Source: Sanguinoderma infundibulare (taxonomy: Eukaryota > Basidiomycota > Agaricomycetes > Polyporales > Polyporaceae). From it: a DNA stretch of 16,515 nt. The translations under genes were made by a program, and so were the position numbers. The notes under the pieces are model-generated. The model saw nothing but the letters and a program-made list of their open reading frames with translations. It had not been told where the DNA came from and made no database searches. The stretch covers positions 1-16,515 of the forward strand of contig JAVLRN010000076.1 in NCBI GenBank assembly GCA_032821775.1, written 5' to 3'. Below are positions 8,600-16,515 of this stretch, one piece after another. The first letter of the stretch is position 1; the number at the start of each line of letters is the position of its first letter.

Positions 8600-9155
8600 A
8601 TGGCCAAGGAGGACACATCGGAGACCATCGTCGGATTGGACCCTGCGTACTGTGACCACCCCGTGATGGACAAGATGCTCAAGAGTGCGTGCGGGTGCAT
8701 AGAGAAGGCATCGGGTGCTCCGTTTGGTGCGTGCACCTCCCCCTTTGTCCCTGTCTTCTCGCACGCCTAACTTTGGTCTTACAGCAGTAATACGCTCGGA
8801 ACTCGGTACGTGTCCCGTCAAGCTGCGTCCGAGAGCATATTCTCGCCTGCTCTAAGCAATCCGCCCGAATTGTCATCGTCAAGACCCACGCGCCCGTTCG
8901 GAACTCCCGCCCACTGCCAGGACACCGCCGCCGCTCCGCATCCTCCATGGGTCCCTCCCGTGGACCTCTCCCTACCAAGTGACCGCCTCGCCCGCATACA
9001 ACTTTCCGTCACAAGCTGCGGTTGCTTCGATGCCACCAGACCAGGGCTGTGGCAACACACGACCGGTGTCACCTGATATCGACTACGGATACAGGTGGAC
9101 GGTGTCCCCCCAGCCCGTGGCTACCCCGCTACCCATGATGGAACCGAGCACATGA
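8600..9155 (+). CDS. Unrecognised small gene, three exons, about 148 aa
   Basis: Exons are 8600-8726, 8785-8805 and 8857-9155. The introns are 8727-8784 (GTGCGT...TCTTACAG with branch CCTAACT, 58 nt) and 8806-8856 (GTACGT...CTAAG, 51 nt). All phases match and the model ends in TGA. Exon 1 encodes LDPAYCDHPVMDKMLKSACG, with four spaced Cys/His residues. Exon 2 is only 21 nt. The last exon is Pro/Ser-rich (includes DIDYGYRWTVSPQPVATP) and looks disordered, as in many fungal regulators. The start at 8600 (TGGATGG) is the first ATG in an exon that opens at 8531; upstream exons are possible. No family is recognised. Its last 73 nt overlap the end of a gene on the other strand. Confidence 0.42.
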
Positions 9156-9657
9156 ACCAGCCACAAATGCGACCGCGAGCCTCCACCGCTGTCGCCCGTG
9201 TTTGCACTCCCGCCGCTACCGATGCTGAGCCGGAACGTGAGCCAGCTCCGGCCGCTGTCAATGTCGATACCGGTCTCAAAAATGCGGGCGCGGAAGAGGC
9301 GCAGACAGCGGACGTGCGCGAGTTGTGCCAATATGTCGCCGCTTCGACGTACCTCCGTAGGTTGCGCCGGATTCGGCCTCGCCCTTTTCCGCTCACTTAT
9401 CCGTCCGAATTCCAATGGCATCAGCGGGCTCGGATACGGTGAGCTCATTCTACACACTCCTCCAACAACATGTCATGCTCACGCGGCTCCAGAGACAAAG
9501 AACTCACCATACGTGCATCCATGTTTCATGGTACATCACCTGAGTATGACTAACTCCGCAGTAGGTCTGGACGAACACAGTCTCTACGAATGCATCCGGG
9601 ATGACGAGATCTTCCTTGGCGTCGTTGGTATACTCGAATGTCGAGGCACAGTCTAGG
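9083..9657 (-). CDS. 3' exons of an unrecognised gene, possibly with a hydrophobic tail
   Basis: Three minus-strand exons join in phase: 9657-9555, 9449-9397 and 9341-9083 (TAG stop). The introns are 9554-9450 (GTTAGT...GTGTAG, 105 nt) and 9396-9342 (GTGAGC...CGAAG, 55 nt). Together they encode 136 residues (34 + 17 + a split Asn + 84), including LVIPDAFVETVFVQTYCG, ELTVSEPADAIGIRTD and FETGIDIDSGRSWLTFRL. A Gly/Ser linker and a hydrophobic segment (HLWLVHVLGSIMGSGVATG) follow near the C-terminus. That end resembles a GPI or membrane tail, but a short polar extension follows it. The 5' end is missing: a good acceptor lies at 9658, but I could not place the upstream exon. Confidence 0.42.
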
Positions 9658-10040
9658 CTGAAAGCTCAGCGAGTACGTAGTTGCAGGTTTACTAGGTGAG
9701 TCCAGACAGCTGTCAACTCCAGGGCAAGTGTCTGACGAGTTCCGCGCGAAGACCAGGTGGTGACAAGTTCCCGGAAACAGTGAGTCCCGAGCCAAACCAA
9801 GTACTGAACATCCAAGTTCACAGCCGGCGGCGAGAGACGGGGAGATGGCCACAGTAGTGGCGGTGGAAGGAGAGCTGTGCACGGAATCTCGCCTCTCGCT
9901 TGTGCATAGAGATAGGCGCCCATGGACTTGGACGTGTTTCTGCGTCTGCGGCAGGCTCGTTTGTTTCGTTTCGGTCATATATCATGCTCTGTACGTGTGT
10001 ATTTGTCTTGTGTATGTCTTTAGAATATTACTCTCTCAAT
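9658..10040 (-). other. Upstream of the 9083-9657 gene; exons unresolved
   Basis: Two minus-strand frames are open at about 9666-9925. One is Ser/Cys-rich; the other includes NLDVQYLVWLGTHCF. Neither joins in phase to the acceptor at 9658 by a clear intron. If the gene is real, its 5' exons should lie here. Confidence 0.25.
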
Positions 10041-10260
10041 CCGAATGTCCTGTCCTCCACTACGAAGTGCCCAATACTGCGACTCTCTCCTCCAACCCCC
10101 ACTCCAAACTCGCCCCTTCTACTCCAACACAGTCCCCGCTGCGCAAGCCTACCCCCCATTGAGGATACCCGACTCTCTCCTCCCGAAGACAGGTTCTCCA
10201 AGTCCAATACAGTCCCCTCCGAGAGTGCATCCCCAATACAGCCCCCTCTGAGAGTACTAA
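10041..10260 (+). repeat. Degenerate short direct repeats, C/T-rich
   Basis: CAATACAGTCCCCTCCGAGA (10205) and CAATACAGCCCCCTCTGAGA (10234) are 29 nt apart with two mismatches. A weaker relative, CAACACAGTCCCC, lies at about 10126, and ACTCTCTCCTCC occurs near 10082 and 10171. It reads as a decayed minisatellite. Confidence 0.55.
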
Positions 10261-10848
10261 GGCAAATGATCGATCCGGGAGATTTCAGCACAGATATCAG
10301 CCGCGAAACATATATACTGATCCGCTGGTTACGCACATGCGCCCGCGCCCCGAGCTTGCCACCCTCGCCTCCGCCGCTTCAATCAGCCAAGACGCGCACT
10401 GTGCGACCGACCATGAGACGAAGCCACCCGCTCGTCATTTCGATCCCGATACATGTCGGGAACATGGGCAAGTACAGAAGACGCAAGTTCTTCTTCCTGT
10501 ACCAGGGCTGCACACCGCTGCAAGACCGTGTCGTTCCCGCATTTCGTCTCTTCGCCTTCGTGTTCGGTGGCATCAACAAGAGAGGACAATCGGCGAGAGC
10601 ACAACGAGCGAGACGCAAAGTGTGGTTTCGGAGACGGAGTGAGTCGATGTGCATCAGGACATTGCGGGAGCCTGTGCTCGCCATCTTTCACGACGACAAA
10701 AATATAGTAGAGACACAAGGGCGCAAAAGCGACCAATGCGCGGCGCCACACGGATGTATACTGTACACAACTTGTTCGGCCGTCCATCGTCCACAAGGTC
10801 AACTCCCAACCTCACGATCACATCGAAAGCCGTGGCATCGACGACGCC
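10261..10848. other. P450 3' flank; no gene seen
   Basis: This is the sequence downstream of the P450 stop. On the P450 sense strand an AT-rich TATATTTTTG element lies about 140 nt past the stop (near 10705) and could belong to the 3'-end processing signal. A long plus-strand open frame crosses this region into P450 exon 10; its composition is Arg/Pro/Ser-rich without motifs, and I judge it spurious. Confidence 0.4.
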
Positions 10849-13458
10849 TCACGACTGCCGCTTGCGGAACAGCACCTGCGCCGTGTGCGACGGCAGGTCC
10901 GCGGCCCCAAAGCGGACGTTCGCCGGGCGCTTGCCCTCCTCGGCGAACTTGACGTCGTAGTTGAGCACGAGGTGCGCCATCATCGTCTTCAGCTCGTTCG
11001 CCGCAAAGAACCTGCCCGGGCTTTACAGACCCGCCACCAATCAACCCTCCGTCAGCCTTCCCCACCCAAGAAGCCACGATGGCCAAGTAAAGGATAGCTG
11101 ACCAAGCGTGCTTCCCCCCTCCGAACGTAATAAAGTCCACAGACGTGTTCACGAGCTGGTGCTTCGTCGCCTCCTCGAGCCCGCCGCCCTCGCGCATGCG
11201 CGCGAACCGGAACGGGTCGAACACCGCCGGGTCCGTGTAGCGCGTGTCGTCCGAGTGCGCGGTGATCGCCGCCGCGGCCACGAGCGTGCCCTTTGGGATC
11301 CGCGTCCCGTCCGAGAGCGTCACGTCCTTCATCGCCTTGCGGAACAGGTTCACTGTACATTAGTGCGACGGGATTGTCAGCATCTGGCGCGAGAAGCAGA
11401 CGATCCTGCCATGCCACAATTGACGCTGACTCGGACTGCCAGCCTCGAGTGCGATATACGGTGCGCAGGTGATGGTGGCGCGTAAAGAGCAATCACCGGG
11501 TGTGCAATGATACTGGACTTACTGAGAGATCCGTCAGCGAGACGCATCGACTCCTTGAGGAAGCTGTCCAGTTTGCGCATCTTCCCGATCGACACCTTGC
11601 TCCAGCCGTCCTCGGCAACGATGCTCTCGACTTCTTCTCGCAAAGGCTGAATGTACTGAGTATATGCGGCGAGGTTATACAGCGCATGAGTGAAAGCCTG
11701 TGCATCGAACGTCAGCCCCGGACATCAAAACGGAACGGGGAAGTTCAGGACAGAACACGCACCCCGCTAGACGTGTGGATCGCGCCAAAGTTGACCAAGA
11801 GCACCTTCTCGACGACGGTGTCGAACAGAGTGCCCTTCGCGTGTGCCTCTTCAAGCAGCCACTGGAGCATGTCACGCGGCTTGTCTTCCCAATCTGGGCC
11901 ATGCTCGTCGAGCATCCGCTGCCGCTCCTGCAGCATCGGAACGACCATTGGCGTGAGGATATTTTTGTTCTTTGACACCATGGGTATCGCTTTGGCAATT
12001 AATCTATAGAAGGGTAGATAAAATTAGCAAGGTATTTGAGATCGGAGAAATGTTTCTACGCACGGTTTAAGGAAGTCCGGAAAGAAATTAATGATCACGG
12101 AGGACAGGAATACATCGTTTGTGAAGTTGATCGTAACGTCCAGATATTTCTGGTCACGACCTGTTCACGACGACGCGTCAACAATCGCTGCGATGCGCAC
12201 TACCAGCAGCCAAACGTTGGATACTCACACCGCGGTAGGCCTACGATAACGCGGTTGCTCGCCCTCGCAATAATCTTCTGCACGACCGGCCAAGCCGTGA
12301 TCGCGACCCATTCTGGCAACAGGACCCCAGCGGGGCAAGACTGTCAGCCAAGGCAAGCCTTTTCTCCCACGAACGCATGGGCGGGTGCGCCTCTGTGCGC
12401 CTGTAAAATACGTACCATCCTCTTCGGCAGGCACGTACTCCTGAAACGCGGCCTGGACTTCGTCGAGAACGTCGGGGAACACGGCTGCGAGATTCCGAGT
12501 GAGTTTGTCGCGGACGACAGCGATATGAAACTGGTCGTCTATGCCCGGGCCGATGGTGTGTCTGAGTTGGAGTAACTATACGGGCGCAAGTAAGCAAAGC
12601 CGATCAGAAGAGAGCCAAGGCATAGCGCCCCAAATAACATAAGCAGTTGGTAGCCTCGTAACCAGGCGTTTCGGACATGACCCATGACGTCCCGGGGACG
12701 TGTCCAAACGAAAACGTGTGATGAGTATTGTACACGCATATAAGCCGTTCTTGGGTTGAAGCGATAGCCGCGCGAGCCAGCCATGGCGCGAGAAGATGAG
12801 GCATCTAGGGTCAATCCAAACGAGTTCGCGTTCTGGTGCGGGCTACCCAACCCCATCCGCCTCCGGGGAGGGTACGAGGTTGGGTAGACTGCACGAGAAG
12901 GCCCCCACTCCAGAATATTTCACCGGAGGTTGTGCACGCGTCCCGGGACGGCATCCAAGCCGTAGTGGAGAGGATATGTTGTGAAAGGGGGTGAGGCGTA
13001 CCTGAGTGACGGCCTCCATCTGGGAGAGCTCGTCATCCGGGCTTCGACGGAGCTCGTCGATAAGTTTCGGGCCGGTGACGACGACGAGCCAGCCGTCGAG
13101 CATCGAAATCTTGAAGATGGACCCGTAGAACTGTGGCGTCGGGCATATTTCCTGTCAACGAAGGGACAAGGAGACGAGTATGAGGGGTGTGCGCGCACCT
13201 TCTTGTAGCCCTCTCGCAACATGCGCTCCGTGTCGCCGCCGACAAAGCGGAACGCGCCGAGGTACGAGAGAAGGGGCGCGGAAGGCCCGATGGTCGGTAT
13301 GGAATGCAACTGAGATAGGGAAAACCGGTGGATGTGAGGACGGGAAGTGGCCAAGTGAGGAGAGGACGTACGGGATTAGATCGTCGGAGGACGAAGGAGG
13401 TGAGGACGAGAACCGCGGCGAAAGCAGCGAAGAGCTGCCATGAGTCGGCTTCGGACAT
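10849..13458 (-). CDS. Cytochrome P450 monooxygenase, complete, 10 exons, 501 aa
   Basis: Haem-thiolate monooxygenase, expected to be ER-anchored and to take electrons from NADPH-P450 reductase; substrate unknown. Exons on the minus strand are 13458-13372, 13309-13199, 13130-13002, 12575-12416, 12312-12229, 12160-12064, 12003-11763, 11697-11523, 11352-11103 and 11020-10849. They total 1,506 nt with every phase matching and a TGA stop. Residues about 9-24 form an N-terminal membrane anchor, followed by the hinge IPTIGPSAP (33-41). The I-helix is GAIHTS (296-301), the K-helix ExxR is ESMR (352-355), the PERF-type motif is FDPFRF (406-411), and the haem loop is FGGGKHACPGR (438-448) with Cys445 as ligand, its codon split by intron 9. 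His replaces the usual Arg of the loop, as in many basidiomycete P450s. Length and style suggest a CYP512/CYP5150-like, ent-kaurene-oxidase-type protein; the exact family is uncertain. The gene spans the 12000/12001 join. Confidence 0.93.
12576..13001 (-). other. P450 intron 3 (copy in the complete gene)
   Basis: Identical to 576-1001, with the hairpin arms at 12843-12852 and 12878-12887. Confidence 0.7.
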
Positions 13459-13478
13459 GTTAATCTGTGTTAATCTGT
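13459..13478 (-). repeat. Two tandem 10-bp units touching the P450 start codon (complete gene)
   Basis: Same duplicated decamer as at 1459-1478, directly before the ATG at 13458. Confidence 0.85.
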
Positions 13479-14596
13479 GTTTGCCGAGGTGCGCGGAGGC
13501 GACGCGGGGATGCAGCAAATGAAAAGCTGTGCCGACAGCGTGTGGTCAGCTCGAAGTTAAACGGTGGGCAAAAGACGGGAGGAGGTCGGAGAAGAGCGAT
13601 GGGCGCGGGGAGGTCGAGGTTGGGAAAGGGGGCTCGAGCGAGGAGAGCGGGGGTGCATCGGAGGGCAGCATTTAACGGGGCACGAGGAGAGGCGGTGGGT
13701 GGGGCGTTTGGAGGAGGAATAAAATTCGAGTGCCACGGAGGGAGCGGGCGGCAGGCGAAGGACGCAAGAGAGAAACGCGAGGTGGGCGTCGCGACTCGCA
13801 CGCTCGGGGAATGGGAAGCAGATCGACCGATGCAAGATGCGCCTTGCCTCTTTTGCACCTCGTCGATGCTCTCACTCGACTGCTCGCCCCGAGCAGCACT
13901 TGTGCATCCTTTTCCGAGGTCCCAGTGTGACACAAGAAGCGATCGTCGAGGAGAGAGACGAGCTGGGGCTTGGCCTTGGACGCGTGTTGCCGCAAGCAAG
14001 GACGCAATCCTCCAGGGACTGGGGTAGTGGCGGGAGTGATATAGAAGGGAGTGGCCGATTGAGCACGCGTCGAGCTAGCAGAAGGAGGAGAAGCCGACGC
14101 CTAGGATGAGCCTGGGAGAGACTCGCGGAAGAAGAAGAGGGCGCGGGGAGATAACATGGCTGCCCGGAGGACGAGTGCCGGTCACGTTCGCGCTCAGGCA
14201 CGGTCACGACGTCGACATCCAGGTCAGACTGAGAGTCAGAGGCCAGAACAGATACGACACGCGAGCAACCAGCCCCCGCGTGCACGACAGCCTTCCCACC
14301 GATCTCCCGATCTGACAGCTCCCAAGCCAATCGGGACGCGTGCAGTCTGTGTGACAGCAGGCACGCGGTCGTGACACACGCGTCCGCGAACACTCCATGC
14401 TTGCTAGTCCATCCTCGGCCTCTCGTCCATGTTCGCTCTCGTCCCCAGGAAGATCGAGCTGAAGGCGAAGCACACCCCGCCGGCATCAGCTGCTCCATCT
14501 GCTCCAACTGCACTTCCAGTTCCTGGTCCCTCGGTATCCGTAGCCCAATCCAAGCGTCGACCTCTCTCGTAACTTATCTCGCTCGCTCGCCTGCCA
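13479..14596. promoter_or_regulatory. Upstream region of the complete P450 gene (repeat copy)
   Basis: Identical to 1479-2596. This copy sits directly upstream of the complete P450 gene. Confidence 0.4.
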
Positions 14597-15571
14597 ATGT
14601 CTAGCTCCCCCGCTCAACCACAGCTGTCCCCCTCCCGCTCTCCTTCGTTTTCCGCCGCTTTCCCTCGTTCTCCTCGCGACACTCCTGCAACACCGCCTAC
14701 CTCGTCTACCTGTTCTCCACACGTCCCGCCTACGCCCCCCGACCGCTCTTCTCGCATCGCACCAGATCTTAACGTCAGCGTCGCTCCCCAGTCCAACGAC
14801 ACTCCCAACAGTTCCTCCGACGTTCGGTGACACAATCCTGCCATGCTCCGACCCTACTCCGAGCCCAGAGCCCTCCCCAAACCTGCACGACGCGAAACGC
14901 AGAGAGAAAGGCAAAGACAAGTCCACCGACCACGGCCCCAGCGACCAAGATCTCGCCATCCTCCTCACCCTTTCCCTCTCTGACCACGCCCTCTGTGCAG
15001 ATGTCGACGTCCGGCGTGCCGTCAACGCAGCTCAAGACGGCTGTACATCCCTCCCCGTCCTACCGACACTAATTGCTGATCTTCATCCAGGGTTTCCCCT
15101 CATCTTCCTCGTCCAGCACTCACCCCGCGATTGCATGGATCAATGTCCGCATCCCTCTTTTGTATTGACGCTTAGCACCACCCGGAGCACATGGTCCAGG
15201 TACGTGACTTGTTGCCGTTTGTCCGATGCGGGTGGGGTTGACCGCATTGTGTGGGCGGTTAGATGGGCGATTGACGTGATCATTACAGACATTACCAAGA
15301 CATGGCTGGACCTCCAGCCGGCCCTTCAACGTACGCACGAACACCAGTCCATGCTGTGAGGCCTACTGCCTGCTAAACCTCTCGTGCTACATGTACAGTT
15401 GAATATGACAAGATTGCCGCGCAACACAGCCGTATGTTCTACCGGACGACGCTCGAGTTCTACGCGCCTGTTCAGATGCTCGCGCGTCATCGCGATCACA
15501 TGTACTTGGACGGCTACGCTGGCCCTCGCCGCAAGATCGACACCGTCGAGCCGTTGCCTCTTGTTTCCTAA
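14597..15571 (+). CDS. Unrecognised multi-exon gene or remnant (repeat copy)
   Basis: Identical to 2597-3571. The corresponding exons lie at about 14880-15046, 15176-15199, 15289-15330 and 15399-15571, with the same unresolved frame change between the 5' and 3' parts. Confidence 0.4.
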
Positions 15572-15799
15572 ACGACACGCACGATATGCCAGACGGACCA
15601 TCAGCGCCGCGCCGCGCCTACGTCATGAAAATGCTCACCTTCGACACCATCATTTTGAAATCAGTCTCCGCCGTCCACCCACCCGTTCGGACGTCGACAA
15701 CGACAGTCGCCACAACAGACGCCACCCAGGAACACCAGGCCGCCGCGAGATGAGCATGTGGAGGACAAAGACGCAGTCAGTAACGGGGAGAACGCATGT

Positions 15800-15841
15800 G
15801 AGGTGAGTACATACACGGTGAACGAAGACGAGGTGAGTACA
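15800..15841 (+). repeat. 12-nt direct repeat with two donor-like sites (repeat copy)
   Basis: Identical to 3800-3841. Confidence 0.7.
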
Positions 15842-15905
15842 GGGAGGAGGAAGACGGCGGGGCGCAATGAGCGAGGCTCATGCCGTCCTCCCCCTTTCTT
15901 TACAG

Positions 15906-16515
15906 CCTTTATACCCTCTATCAGAGTCCGTGCGCAGACCGCGGACTCGCCCTCGCCGTCGTGCCATCTCTCAGGCCTGTTTCCGAGGCCCGGCCGTCAT
16001 CACGCTCGCGTCCCCGGCGTCCCGTCTCGCCTCCCCCAAGCGAGCGCCCTCCATTTCACAGTCCCGCCTATCCCAAACACACCCCTACTCTCACATGCAC
16101 CGCACGAATAATTACAGATCAGAATGCACAGACGTGGCTGCCGGTAGCCCAGCCCTGTCTCTCGCCCGCCCTCGCCGACCCTCGTCGTGGTTCTCGAAGT
16201 TGACGAAACCGAAGCCACGACTTTTGTCCTCAATTGGACCATCGCCTCGCCCTCAAACGGCGATCACAGAACGGCCTACGTTCTCTACGAACGCCATCCA
16301 ACTGTCGGCGTGGCGGGGACGAGTTCTGGCCTCGGTCGCGGCGGATGCTCGGCCGCTGCCCCCAGAATATGTGTCATATCTCCCGAACGCTGGCTATTCA
16401 CGCGTGCCGAACTGGCTTGCGAGGATTCCGGGACACTTCCGCACCACCTGCACTCGTCGTTGCGGCCGTCGAAGCCGTTTCGAGTGTGCTGCCCAAGGAG
16501 GCGGACCCTAGCACG
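15906..16515 (+). pseudogene. Coding-like remnant (repeat copy, cut by the window end)
   Basis: Identical to 3906-4515 and truncated by the end of the window. Confidence 0.35.

Larger units (their letters stand above)
12001..16515. repeat. Second copy of the 4,515-nt direct repeat
   Basis: Same sequence as 1-4515. The left boundary, 12000/12001, is not a visible scar: it lies within P450 exon 7 and splits the codon for residue 224 (bases 12002-12000 on the minus strand), with the frame preserved. The right boundary is simply the end of the window, so the true length of the repeated segment is unknown and could be the whole 12,000-nt unit. Confidence 0.97.

Noticed and set aside
9900..10952. 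A 350-residue plus-strand open frame
   Set aside because: It lacks motifs, is Arg/Pro/Ser-rich, crosses the minisatellite-like tract and runs antisense into P450 exon 10. Its length is expected by chance in GC-rich DNA.
12000..12001. Junction as a random concatenation of unrelated pieces
   Set aside because: A P450 codon and exon continue through it without a break, which an arbitrary join would not give.
1..16515. The 4,515-nt end repeats as LTRs of a retroelement
   Set aside because: They contain several P450 exons and a 5' flank, no gag/pol lies between them, and no LTR-like termini or tRNA primer site are seen.
1..16515. CRISPR array, bacterial plasmid or virus
   Set aside because: No regularly spaced identical repeats, no replication or capsid genes, and the genes carry spliceosomal introns.

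Overview
The window looks like nuclear DNA of a filamentous basidiomycete, probably an agaricomycete. It is GC-rich. Its introns are mostly 50-100 nt, with GT-AG ends and branch sites of the CTNAY type. The one fully readable gene encodes a fungal class E cytochrome P450. I see no bacterial operons, rRNA, tRNA or CRISPR.

The dominant structure is a direct repeat. Bases 1-4515 recur as 12001-16515, with no difference found in any stretch I compared, so the period is exactly 12,000 nt. The window is therefore one 12,000-nt unit plus 4,515 nt of a second pass. The join at 12000/12001 falls inside a P450 codon, and the reading frame and splicing run through it cleanly. The DNA is thus continuous there. 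It could be a head-to-tail tandem array, a circular molecule, or a circularised or self-overlapping contig. The round-number period also leaves an artefact possible.

Layout of one unit: (a) P450 on the minus strand, complete at 10849-13458 (10 exons, 501 aa); its 5' part is repeated at 1-1458. (b) About 1459-2596: gene-free, purine-rich upstream region, probably shared by divergent promoters. (c) 2597-4600, plus strand: protein-like exons of one or two unrecognised genes whose frame changes repeatedly (repeated at 14597-16515). (d) 5067-5367, plus: a two-exon fragment resembling the C-terminal region of TFIID subunit TAF4. (e) 5648-6795, plus: a broken relative of the large fungal UBE2O/BIRC6-like ubiquitin-conjugating enzymes, with several frame breaks and no catalytic core. 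(f) 6855-7740: short coding-like scraps. (g) 8090-8530, minus: one probable exon of an unknown protein. (h) 8600-9155, plus: a three-exon gene model of unknown function, tail-to-tail with (i) 9083-9657, minus: the 3' exons of another unknown gene. (j) About 9660-10848: mostly non-coding, with a degenerate short repeat.

Only the P450 is a clearly functional gene. Most of the rest reads as gene fragments or decayed genes, so the pieces do not form an evident pathway. Family names for the TAF4-like and E2-like pieces rest on remembered family motifs and were not checked by search.
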